Below, piece after piece: positions 41,858-50,900 of a DNA stretch of 64,000 nucleotides (position 1 is the stretch's first letter; the number at the start of each line of letters is the position of its first letter). The position numbers and the translations under genes were made by a program. Source of the stretch: Euryarchaeota archaeon UBA62 (GTDB lineage Archaea; Thermoplasmatota; Poseidoniia; Poseidoniales; Thalassarchaeaceae); contig DAPJ01000005.1 in assembly GCA_002502095.1 (NCBI GenBank), positions 163,121 to 227,120 on the forward strand, written 5' to 3'. The notes under the pieces are model-generated. The model was not told where the DNA came from, searched no databases, and was given only the letters and a program-made list of their open reading frames with translations.

Positions 41858-43219
41858 ATGTTTGAGGATACGATGTCGGTTTCACCTCTAGACTACAGAT
41901 ATGGACGAGAAGAGGCCAAAGCAATTTGGTCAAGAGAAGGACGTCACTCCAGACAACTGGAGGTGGAAAGAGCTCTTGTCTGGGCCCATTGCAGGATGGG
42001 AAGAGTTAGTGCTGAACACTATGATATAGTTGCAGATATTTCAGACCCGGGAATAGTTACAGCAGATAGAGTGGAAGAAATAGAGGCTGAGACTAAACAT
42101 GATATCATGGCACTTACCAAGGCAATGGCTGAAGCCGCTGGTGAAGCGGGATGGTGCATACATTTGGGAGCTACTAGTAATGATATAGTTGACTCCGCTG
42201 TTGCCCTTCAGATAAAAGACAGTGTAGATCTACAGTTAGACTCCCTAAAATCACTAATGAGTACATTGTGTGATTTAGCAGAGAGGGAGAGGGATACGAT
42301 AATGATCGGCAGAACTCATGGGCAGGCTGCCGTACCAATAACCTTCGGAATCAAGGTTGCGGTTTGGGTAGATGAGTTTAGGAGGCATCTAGAAAGGCTC
42401 AACTCAATGAGATCTAGGATTATTGCTGGTAAGTTCCTGGGAGCCGTTGGCACTGGAGCCGCACAGGGTGAAAATGCGCTAGAGCTACAGAGTCTTATCC
42501 TCGGGGAGTTGGGTCTGGAAGTTCCAGTGGCCACCACGCAAGTAGTCGGAAGGGATCGCTACATTGAATGGGTAGGATGGATGGCAAATGTGTCAACAAC
42601 CGTAGAAAAGATACTACAAGAGGTCAGGAATCTCCAGAGAAGTGAGATTGCAGAGGTTGCAGAGGCTTTTGACGTTGAAAAGCAAGTTGGATCTTCCACT
42701 ATGGCTCACAAAAGAAATCCTATTACGGCGGAAAATGCGTGTGGGCTAGCAAGAATTGTTAGATCGATGATAATTCCTTCTTATGAGAATGCACTTCTTT
42801 GGCACGAGAGAGATCTTGCAAACTCCTCTTCTGAGAGATTCACGCTTTCACATTCAATGATATTGCTTGATGACATTATTGCTAAGTGTGACAGAGTTAT
42901 GTCTAGACTGGTAGTCGACAGAGACAGGATGTTGCAGAATATAGAATCCCAGAAAGGCCTAGTTATGGCTGAGAAGATCATGTTAGCTCTTGTAGACAGT
43001 AACATGCCCAGAGATGAGGCTCATGAGGTCCTCAGGAGTTGCTCGATGGAAGCATTGAGCTCTGGAAGGCATTTGAAGGCTGTATGTTCTGAGAATGAGC
43101 AGATTAGCTCTGTCTTCGATGAAGATGAGTTGAATTATCTATTCTCCCCTGAGAGTCACCTCGGAGTTTCTGGTGAAATCGTAGATAATGCAGTCTCAAT
43201 TGCACGCGGATTCATGTAG
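41858..43219 (+). CDS. purB: Adenylosuccinate lyase
   Basis: PurB acts twice in purine synthesis, on SAICAR and on adenylosuccinate, releasing fumarate. The 453-residue protein has LDYRYGREEAKAIWS at the N-terminus, TKHDIMALTKAMAE, HLGATSNDIVDSA, GRTHGQAAVPITFG, and the fumarase-superfamily signature GSSTMAHKRNPITAEN (usually MPxKxNP; Pro is Ala here). Start ATG 41858, 24 bp after dph6 in the same direction. It converges with a small membrane protein gene with 29 bp between, the largest convergent gap in the window. Confidence 0.95.
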   Translation: MFEDTMSVSPLDYRYGREEAKAIWSREGRHSRQLEVERALVWAHCRMGRVSAEHYDIVADISDPGIVTADRVEEIEAETKHDIMALTKAMAEAAGEAGWCIHLGATSNDIVDSAVALQIKDSVDLQLDSLKSLMSTLCDLAERERDTIMIGRTHGQAAVPITFGIKVAVWVDEFRRHLERLNSMRSRIIAGKFLGAVGTGAAQGENALELQSLILGELGLEVPVATTQVVGRDRYIEWVGWMANVSTTVEKILQEVRNLQRSEIAEVAEAFDVEKQVGSSTMAHKRNPITAENACGLARIVRSMIIPSYENALLWHERDLANSSSERFTLSHSMILLDDIIAKCDRVMSRLVVDRDRMLQNIESQKGLVMAEKIMLALVDSNMPRDEAHEVLRSCSMEALSSGRHLKAVCSENEQISSVFDEDELNYLFSPESHLGVSGEIVDNAVSIARGFM

Positions 43220-43248
43220 ATTAGTACTCAATGGAGATAAATAACCAA

Positions 43249-43524
43249 CTATCTCCCAGAGAATCTAAACTTTGCAATCAGTAGGGTGCCAACTAGGAGG
43301 ATTGAAGCCCCGGCCGAGATCAGTGGATCGAACATAGCTAATCCCAAAATAGAGCCTGTCAGAACTGAAGCGAAACCAAGGAAAATGATCATTGCGTGGG
43401 GCCCATACTGATTTGCATCATCTAGAGCCACGTTCAGAAATCCATCCTCTACTATTGACGATATCAGTCCATCTTCGGAGTCTCTAAAATCAGGCGCTTC
43501 TCGCCTTGGAATTCTCTCATTCAT
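43249..43524 (-). CDS. Small two-TM membrane protein
   Basis: A 91-residue protein of unknown function. The first 40 residues are polar (MNERIPRREAPDFRDSEDG). Two hydrophobic segments follow (about 45-64 and 69-84), ending with a basic KFRFSGR. Minus-strand AGAAATATAATC at 43556-43567, about 35 bp before the ATG, could be its TATA box. It diverges from the P-loop gene. Confidence 0.65.
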   Translation of the reverse strand: MNERIPRREAPDFRDSEDGLISSIVEDGFLNVALDDANQYGPHAMIIFLGFASVLTGSILGLAMFDPLISAGASILLVGTLLIAKFRFSGR

Positions 43525-43619
43525 GGCTCTCCCATATGTCTGACGACGGAGAGGATTGATTATATTTCTCTGGAAAATGGTTCAGTAATGCTCTTTGACT
43601 ATGTTACATACGGTAACTC

Positions 43620-44204
43620 GTGATTGACTTCGAAGGAAGGGCAGTGCATATTTCGGCATCGCCTGGAGCAGGGAAAACCTCACTTTGCCTAGGGATTGTC
43701 TCAGACACAGTATCGAATGGAGGAAGGGCAATCTGGGCCTGTAGAAAAATGCCTGATTCAGATAGATTTAGAGAGATTCTGCATGATATTGATGAGCAGG
43801 GGCTAATGAGCATATCAATTCTAAATTTCTCAACAGACTTTGCAGGAAATTTAGCCTTAATTCTCACGGGGACTGAAGACTTCGGAAGAGATGATATTGT
43901 GATTGTAGATGACTGGTGTGAAAGTCATGGAAGGGCTAGGAAAGATGACGTCAATGCTGCTAAGAAACTGTCGATGATTACCCATAAGACAAACCTAATC
44001 ATTACTTCGTCATCATACGAAGACGCGTCTGGATTTTCTGACAGTGGTTGGCTGACTCGTGGAGGAACCCAGATTGAGAGTTCATATGTAACTTTTTTAC
44101 TTCTTAAGCATCCCAAAAAGGACGGTGTAAGGATTATTTCTGGTGAAGATATTGTAATTCTAGCCAAGATGACTTCAAAGGGGCTGGAGGAATTGGTCAA
44201 TTGA
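43620..44204 (+). CDS. RecA/KaiC-like P-loop ATPase (possibly RadB-like)
   Basis: A 194-residue protein with Walker A SPGAGKTS at about residues 14-21, Walker B DIVIVDDW near 92-99, and a TRGGTQIE element near 147. The single, short RecA-fold core resembles archaeal RadB or KaiC-type proteins, which have a similar GG after the ATPase core, but it lacks clear recombinase signatures such as the N-terminal HhH domain of RadA. Function is therefore open: a RadB-like recombination accessory or a signalling ATPase. The only sensible start is GTG 43620. It is flanked by two small membrane protein genes on the opposite strand. Confidence 0.7.
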   Translation: MIDFEGRAVHISASPGAGKTSLCLGIVSDTVSNGGRAIWACRKMPDSDRFREILHDIDEQGLMSISILNFSTDFAGNLALILTGTEDFGRDDIVIVDDWCESHGRARKDDVNAAKKLSMITHKTNLIITSSSYEDASGFSDSGWLTRGGTQIESSYVTFLLLKHPKKDGVRIISGEDIVILAKMTSKGLEELVN

Positions 44205-44397
44205 GCTTTGAAATTAGATCTTCCATTTCTGATATTGCCTCTTCTGACGGGTTGTATAGTTCCTCTGGGGATCTGGCTAATCCTGAGTATTTGGGTTTCT
44301 CATTTTTGAGGCCCGACTTGAAATTACGAATCAGTAGAGACAGCAGAAAAATTGCAGTTACTGCGAGGACAAACTGGATTACTGATTCAGTATCCAC
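44197..44397 (-). CDS. Small single-TM protein
   Basis: A 66-residue protein with one membrane segment at about residues 5-24 followed by a basic stop-transfer region and a charged tail ending EMEDLISKLN. Function unknown. Start GTG 44397. It overlaps the end of the P-loop ATPase gene by 8 bp, and lies 34 bp downstream of tiaS on the same strand. Confidence 0.6.
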   Translation of the reverse strand: MDTESVIQFVLAVTAIFLLSLLIRNFKSGLKNEKPKYSGLARSPEELYNPSEEAISEMEDLISKLN

Positions 44398-44431
44398 GAC
44401 TGTCTGACTATAATGTCAGATAAATAATCAC

Positions 44432-45685
44432 CTAAGACGGGATACCGAGTTCTAAGGGCATGGAAAGATGCCTTCTCTGAGAAGGAGGCGGTTGAGTCCA
44501 ACCCTCGAATGAAGTAGGAATATCTGGAGACCATTCATCTGAAAGCCAATATTTTGGAGCTTTCCTCTTACACTTATCACAGGATAGATCTTGATTTTTA
44601 CCCTTGCTCCTCATAGACTTTCCACAACATCTAGGACGGGTAGTAATCCTGGGAGATGCCGAGACAATCTTCAATTTTTCAAGGTGGATGGCCTCGTCTG
44701 GGGATCTCAATCCCATCCAAGAAACCAAATCTCCGGGAGAGAGTTGTCGTAGAAGTCTGTTTACAGGACCTCCTTCGCTGAAAGCTACTAAGGTCTCTCC
44801 CAATCCCTCTGAGATTACCCTTAGGCTGGCGTGTGCTCCCTTTACTACTCTTGGATCGGATATTACTGTACCAAATGATGGCCCTAAAAGATGGTCGTCG
44901 GATAGTTGATTTGACATGTGAGAAGCCCATAAGTCACACTTCTCATTAGTTTCAACATCTTGCATCCAGATATGTGCAGATTCTACAGCTTCTTTACTAG
45001 CGCCACGTATCCCATAAAGTACTGGACAGGGAGTTCTTGGTGCGATAATCCCCTTATCTGCAGTGGGATCTCTATTCATGAATGTGTCCGTGAATAATTC
45101 GGATAACTGAATCACTGAGTCCTTAGAAACTATTCTTTTTGTACCAATTAGATATGGTTTCCTCCAAGCGATTAGCTCCCACGAATGATTACTCGGAGGA
45201 TTCCAAGAGATTGCTGAGCTAGCTCCAATTATCCCCCACTTGTCCGGATGAGAAAAGACCGTGATTCCAGATGAGTTTACTTCTTCCTCCCTGTGTTCAA
45301 GTCCGACCTCCCCCCTGACGGCTTCCCAATACCAGTTCTCAGGTACCTTTCCAAAAGAAATCAAGAGAGCGGGGGATGGTGAGTTTTTATCTCGGGGGAT
45401 CTCGATAATGTCACGTAGAAGTTCGTTAAACCAATCGGAGCAAGTTTGTATGAAATTTTCTTTTGCTGCAATAGGTAACGATAATCGGGATGAAAGTGCA
45501 CCGTTACCCCTAGTTCTCCTTGTGGCATAAGGCCAAAGTCGGATGAGCATCCTATCTAGTACATCTACTCCCTTGATATTAGATAGTTCATGCAATAGAT
45601 TGTTGAAGGAATGGGTGGTACAACCGGAATCTGGGTGATCGGTATCATCTAGACCGATTCTAACCGTAATGAGTTCTTTACTCAT
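44432..45685 (-). CDS. tiaS: tRNA(Ile2) 2-agmatinylcytidine synthetase TiaS
   Basis: TiaS attaches agmatine to C34 of the CAU-anticodon tRNA(Ile), an archaeal-only modification that lets it read AUA. The 417-residue protein starts with VRIGLDDTDHPDSGCTTH, the family signature, and has RLWPYATRRTRGNGALS, GIIAPRTPCPVLYGIRG, an OB-fold region, and the zinc ribbon CCGKSMRSKGKNQDLSCDKC near the C-terminus. Length is normal. ATG 45685 overlaps the GmhB-like gene by 8 bp. Confidence 0.95.
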   Translation of the reverse strand: MSKELITVRIGLDDTDHPDSGCTTHSFNNLLHELSNIKGVDVLDRMLIRLWPYATRRTRGNGALSSRLSLPIAAKENFIQTCSDWFNELLRDIIEIPRDKNSPSPALLISFGKVPENWYWEAVRGEVGLEHREEEVNSSGITVFSHPDKWGIIGASSAISWNPPSNHSWELIAWRKPYLIGTKRIVSKDSVIQLSELFTDTFMNRDPTADKGIIAPRTPCPVLYGIRGASKEAVESAHIWMQDVETNEKCDLWASHMSNQLSDDHLLGPSFGTVISDPRVVKGAHASLRVISEGLGETLVAFSEGGPVNRLLRQLSPGDLVSWMGLRSPDEAIHLEKLKIVSASPRITTRPRCCGKSMRSKGKNQDLSCDKCKRKAPKYWLSDEWSPDIPTSFEGWTQPPPSQRRHLSMPLELGIPS

Positions 45686-46322
45686 TTTCCCTCACCAATA
45701 TTTCTGAGATGACTTCATTCAATCCCTTGTCTGGATCGCATTTGAATGACCTTACACCGAATGATTTTGCAGCCTCCATATCCACATTTCTGTCACCCAC
45801 CATTACCGATGTTGACTCAGAGGGTCGGTGTTTCCATTCATCGCCGAATTTTATGTCACCCTCGGAAAGTAATATTTGTGATTCTGCTGCATCAATAATC
45901 TGCCTGCCTGCTTCTAGCATACCAGGATTGGGTTTTCTCGCCCAAGAATTATGCCAAGGAGCGTAAGGACTGTGTAATGTCAAATCCAGAACCGCATCAG
46001 AATCTACTGAAATAATCTCAGAACGAACTCTGTCGTGTATATTAGCTAGATTTTCTCTACTCCAAATTCCCCTCCCAACAGGAGATTGGTTAGTAACAAT
46101 ACATATCCTAAATCCCTCTCTTCTTAAGTCCCCAATAGCCTTAGGGGCACCGGCGAGAACCTCGACCTCATCGGGAGAATTAACATAATCTTCGAACCCC
46201 CTGATAATTACTCCATCCCTATCCAGATATGCTATCTTTCCTTGCCAATCTCCTTCGATTGGGAGAGTCCCTAATTCTAGCGGAGAGTACAGACTTTCCC
46301 TATCCCTCATCGGCGGGAACAT
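45678..46322 (-). CDS. HAD phosphatase of the GmhB/HisB family
   Basis: A 214-residue HAD-IIIA phosphatase with motif I YLDRDGVII, motif II IVTNQSPVGRG, the lysine KPNPGM and motif IV VGDRNVDMEAAK. This is the GmhB family (D-glycero-manno-heptose-1,7-bisphosphate 7-phosphatase). The zinc loop of Gram-negative GmhB (cysteines before RKPKPGM) is missing here; the region reads HSPYAPWHNSWARKPNPGM. Function in heptose synthesis is supported by the adjacent GmhA-like gene but not proven. It lies 4 bp after gmhA and overlaps tiaS by 8 bp. Confidence 0.85.
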   Translation of the reverse strand: MFPPMRDRESLYSPLELGTLPIEGDWQGKIAYLDRDGVIIRGFEDYVNSPDEVEVLAGAPKAIGDLRREGFRICIVTNQSPVGRGIWSRENLANIHDRVRSEIISVDSDAVLDLTLHSPYAPWHNSWARKPNPGMLEAGRQIIDAAESQILLSEGDIKFGDEWKHRPSESTSVMVGDRNVDMEAAKSFGVRSFKCDPDKGLNEVISEILVRENE

Positions 46323-46326
46323 GTGA

Positions 46327-46896
46327 TCACTGCTCGCGGTTTGATTTCACTGCCTCTTTGATGATATGGTTAATCACCAATTGGACATCCTCAATTCTTT
46401 CCATGGAAGTACTAGGGATAATTATGGATAAATCTACTAGATCTACAATTTTACCCCCTCCCATTCCATTATAATTTCCTGTAATTGCCACAGTTTTGCA
46501 TCCAATCTCGTTAGCGTACTTAATCCCGTTAATTACGTTCTCTGAGTTACCAGAACCAGAGTATGCGATTAGTAAATCGCCATTATCGGCAAATGTGGAA
46601 AGTTGACCTACGAATACCTGAGAGTAACCTTCGTCGTTAGCCCATGCTGAGAATGAAGATACATTATCGGAGTGGGCTATGGTTTTCAGACCAAGCTCCT
46701 TAGACCAGTCACCAGCACTGTGAGAGGGAGTAGCAGCGCTGCCCCCATTTCCTATGAAGTGGACAGTGGCCCCTTTGTTACAGGCGTCAATTACCATCGA
46801 ATATAGAGTCGAAATTTCTGTTTTCGGTAGGTTATCTAGTGTACTTTTTAGATCTGTGAGGTAGCTGTTTGCAAACTCAGTGAAGTCGTCAGCCAT
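46327..46896 (-). CDS. gmhA: Sedoheptulose-7-phosphate isomerase-like SIS protein (GmhA)
   Basis: A 189-residue single SIS-domain protein. GNGGSAATPSHSAGDW near residue 50 and LIAYSGSGNSENVINGIKYA near 108 are GmhA-like. GmhA makes D-glycero-manno-heptose 7-phosphate, the first step to nucleotide-activated heptose for surface glycans. The gene is followed by the GmhB-like phosphatase, which would act next. It diverges from the archaeosortase gene. No transferase for heptose is seen nearby. Confidence 0.85.
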   Translation of the reverse strand: MADDFTEFANSYLTDLKSTLDNLPKTEISTLYSMVIDACNKGATVHFIGNGGSAATPSHSAGDWSKELGLKTIAHSDNVSSFSAWANDEGYSQVFVGQLSTFADNGDLLIAYSGSGNSENVINGIKYANEIGCKTVAITGNYNGMGGGKIVDLVDLSIIIPSTSMERIEDVQLVINHIIKEAVKSNREQ

Positions 46897-46924
46897 GTGC
46901 TCACCCGGCTATCGGTTGGGGGCA

Positions 46925-46934
46925 TCATATTTAC
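46925..46934 (+). promoter_or_regulatory. Probable TATA box for the archaeosortase gene
   Basis: TCATATTTAC ends 23 bp upstream of the ATG at 46957. At that spacing the mRNA would start at or near the start codon (leaderless), and no Shine-Dalgarno site is seen. Motif and spacing only. Confidence 0.45.
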
Positions 46935-46956
46935 GGGTTGATGGCTCGTTAACGTC

Positions 46957-47943
46957 ATGGAAGACCCAATCGTCGTCTTGGTGGGCGGTCTCGCGGACAC
47001 AATAGGGGTGCCCGAATTCTCTCTTTGGCTGTCATTTTGCTGGATTGGTGCACTATCCCTGGGATTCTCTTTTCATCGCGGAGATTCTCCCATGGCCGCG
47101 TACTCTGCGGCTGTTGGCTGGTCATTGCTTGGCCTCTTTTTCTACATGCAATCTGGACATTTCATAGAGATTGAAGACCCCTTGCTAGTTCTGATGACTG
47201 CTGGAGCTCTTCCAGCTGGTATCGCCCTAGGAATTTGGGAGGTTAGGAACTGGGAGCTCCAAAATGAGTCTCTGATATGGCTTAGAGGAGCTGTGGCTTG
47301 GTCTGTGATTCCATATTATGCTGTATATAGCATACCTGTTCTGAATATGCAATTCGTTGAGATGACTGCACATAGTACGGAGTGGTTGTTAGAATTCTGT
47401 GGATTGGGATCATTCGAGGTTGGAGAAATAATGGTGGACCTTCCTAGTGGAGTGGTTGCCGCTTCTCAATGGGATGGAAGTAGATATTTTCTAACTGAGC
47501 CACTTGGTGACAAGGGATTTTTCGCTCCGTTCAATTATTCTGATGGGACTCCAGTTAGTGTTAGTTTCATACTGGCCTGCTCGGCTTTGCAGTCGATGAT
47601 TATCTTTGTAGGTGCGATTGTAGCTCTAAGGGGCGTTTCCTGGAAGCGTAAGACGAGGGGTTTACTGATCGCATTACCCACGATACACGTGCTAAATGTT
47701 TTCAGAAATGCGGGTATTGTATGGCTAAGTGACACTTACAATGGCTGGAGGCTGTTTCCTGGCTCTGACATTGATATGTTTGATTTCACACATAGTTATG
47801 CTGCAAAGGTAGCCAGTCTATTCGCTATGTTCCTATTGGCCACGGCTCTTTTTGATCTGCTACCAGAGTTGCACCGTCACATATTGAGAATCTCTAGACC
47901 GGTGACTAAGATCTTCATGAGAGCGAATGCTAAGTCATCTTGA
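46957..47943 (+). CDS. Archaeosortase family transpeptidase
   Basis: A 328-residue multi-pass membrane protein with the exosortase/archaeosortase layout. The three catalytic residues can be picked out as Cys208 in LACSALQSM, Arg250 in NVFRNAGI and His279 in FDFTHSY. Such enzymes cut surface proteins at a C-terminal signal (PGF-CTERM in haloarchaea) and link them to lipid. Around eight to ten hydrophobic segments are present. The gene diverges from gmhA and converges with the Lhr gene (9 bp overlap). No substrate with a clear sorting motif is in the window; surface glycosylation genes next door suggest a cell-envelope locus. Confidence 0.85.
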   Translation: MEDPIVVLVGGLADTIGVPEFSLWLSFCWIGALSLGFSFHRGDSPMAAYSAAVGWSLLGLFFYMQSGHFIEIEDPLLVLMTAGALPAGIALGIWEVRNWELQNESLIWLRGAVAWSVIPYYAVYSIPVLNMQFVEMTAHSTEWLLEFCGLGSFEVGEIMVDLPSGVVAASQWDGSRYFLTEPLGDKGFFAPFNYSDGTPVSVSFILACSALQSMIIFVGAIVALRGVSWKRKTRGLLIALPTIHVLNVFRNAGIVWLSDTYNGWRLFPGSDIDMFDFTHSYAAKVASLFAMFLLATALFDLLPELHRHILRISRPVTKIFMRANAKSS

Positions 47944-50900
47944 CCTTAACTTCTCATAAAGCTCGCCCGTTAATGGCATTTGATGTTCCCATGCGAATTC
48001 TTTCATGACTCTGAGAGCCTCCTTCTCTAGATCTGAGTCCCCTACGAAGTCCGTAACTTCTATTGTCGAGTTTCTTGTATTGGCTTTGAAAGCTGCAATG
48101 GGCTCTTCCTTATGGAATACTAAGTAAGCCGAGCCGAAGCCGAATCTCTCCCTCAGGATTGATCCAAAATAGTGAATCAATGGGTCCGAAGGTGGAATGA
48201 CCAAATCCCTAGTTTTTGGAATCTGTTTTGAATCTAAAATTTCCTTCCTCCCCCAGCTGATATCATGCTGATCGTCAACTAGGAATCCTTTGATTAGGGT
48301 TCCGTCCTCTTCGAATTCATGTAATACATCGCTAATCTCTTCAGGAGAGAAGGGAGTTCCTGCCAGTCTCTCAAGTTGCTTCATCGAAATAACAGGATAC
48401 TCCTCAACCAGTTCTCTTAGATACTTCCTTTTTATTGACCAAAGGTCAGAGCTCTGTAGTGACTCTACGGTCTTGAAGCCTCCTCTGTAGTCTTGAACCA
48501 GGTGTCCACTTCTCACTAGGGGTGAGATAAGCTTCCTAAATTCGGCCCTACGCATTGCTAGCCTCTCCATGAAAACCGAAGGATCGTTATGGTTCCTGAA
48601 GAATTCTAAAACACCGAAATCATCATCATTAGGGGGTGCGTTTCTAATTGCCAGTAATCTCTGGAAGTGAGGAAGTCTGGCCCAAACTTGATGTCCCCTA
48701 AGATTAGTACCTTGGTGAAGTTGCTCGGTTGCGGCCATAGATTGTAGATCAACTCTGAACATTTCACAACGTCCCCTGAGTGCGAAGTCATCCCTAAGTT
48801 CATCAATTTCCTTCAGAGCATGGGTTTCATTCTCCCACCTACTTATCTGATGAATATTGTGCGTATGGAAAAGAAGCCTATTCACCTCATTTCTCGGCCT
48901 AGGTTCAACGATTCCCCCGCGTATGTATCTCTCTCCGTCTCCCATGGAGACGAATCCAAGATCAGAAAGTATACCTTGGATATTATCATCGCAGTCATGT
49001 ACTGGGACTCCATTGAAAGAGTGCATCACAGATACATCTACTAATCTGTCACGATAGTTCTCTAGGAGCTCATTGAATGTGTCCTTGAATTCGTCTAGGT
49101 AAGAATGTGGAATATTCACGTCCTTAATCTCAAGATAGTCGTTAACTACGAACATCAATATCCTACCGATCGGGTCTACACCTTTGAAAACCGGATGATA
49201 CCAACCTTGCTTCAGTATCATCCTTACTTCTTGTATGAAGCGACTACAGAACGGATCTGACTGTGCTAGAATTCTCATCTTTCTATCTTCAGCTAATGGC
49301 GAGAGTAGCCTTTCAGCATCCACATGAGACGAGTAATAGTCTGTGGGATCGGGCTGTAATGCGACCACTCTACAAATCGTGCCCTCATTTTCTAATTCCC
49401 TTAGTACTTCTGCGAGCTCTTCAACTGGCCTGCTGACGAAAAACCTCAGTGTGTGCAACCTTACTGGTCCTATCTTTGCTATTAACTGGGCTAGTGCTTC
49501 GGGAAAGTCTAGTGGTTCGACGACACCATGAATTCTCCTAAATAGTGCTATTGATCTCTTTCTATTTGGGACATCAAGATATTGCTTGGCAACAACGAGT
49601 TGCCTCTCAAGATTAGATATGGCCCTCTTGATGCTTTTCTGAATATGTTGATTTTCCTTACCTCGGGGATACTCAGAAAGAAGTTCTGTTCTTGTGATGC
49701 CGTCTTCAGGGATTTTCTCGAGTATTTCTTCTTCCAAAGATCCCAGCCAAGGTTCCGAACGAAGTCCAAGAAGCATGGGTATCTGATCGAGTGTTGTGTA
49801 CCCTACCCTGTTGTGCAATAGTCTTCCGTTGTAAACGTCAGAGTCGTGCTTGAAGTCTTTCCAGTCTCTGAATCTGAAGTTCCTGACCCTATGAAGTAGC
49901 TCGTCCCTTCTCTGAATCAACGCCAGTGATTTTATCGCTTCAGAAGGTTCAGAAAACTCCGTGAATGATTTCTGCAGGAGAAGTGTCTGAAGAGTACGAT
50001 AATCAACTACTTCTACGCTACCACCAGTAATTCGATATTCATCTACTCTTAGGATGAACTCCCCTTCATCTGTTTGGGTGAAGAAGCCTATTGATACCAA
50101 GTTCCTCATCTCTAACTCTTGTAGGACTGATTCTACCTGTCCCACGGGGAATGGTAGCCTATCACTAAGTTGGTCAAGAGTCTGTGGACCTTCCGAGCCA
50201 AGCATGTCAAGTAGCTTCAGCCTTAGACAGTCTAGAGGGTCGGAAAGACTTGAAGAAGCCCATTTTGAAGGAGTGGCACCTGAGAAGTCTTCGGCTATCT
50301 CATACGTCAGCCCACCGGTGTAGAGGGCCCGTAAGTCCTCCATCTCGGATGCGCCTGCAACTGCAAGACAGCCAAGCGTACCATGGACTCCTGCCATTCT
50401 AATAGAGAACCATTTATCATCAATTTGCTCGTGATTTGTATTTCTCACCTTGGTAATCAACCCCCTCTCTGCTAGCTCGTGTACCCATTGTCGAATCACG
50501 GGGATTTCGATTCCATTGAGCTTCGAATTGTAAAGTGGATTGGTGAGGCTCCGCTCTAGCCCCCCTCCCATATCCATTAATCTCAGAAGATCAATAGCAT
50601 TCTTCGGGGTGGCTACCTTTGACTGATAGTACTCAGAAATCATCTCCTTATCCAGATCTGTAGCCAGGGATCTAGCTCCCAGAAGACGTCTCAGAATCTC
50701 AGGATCTACATCCTTAATCAGGTAAGCTCTAGTCCTTAGACTCAGAAGATCCTCAAATGCGGACATGAATAGCGTCATTCCGAGTGGAGAAGGCATTTTC
50801 ACGCGCCTATGTACAATCCTGACATCCTCGCTATCCATTCTGGAGATGAAGCTGCGTAGTTGCTCCATATCTAAATCGCCATTTAGGATTTCACTCATCG

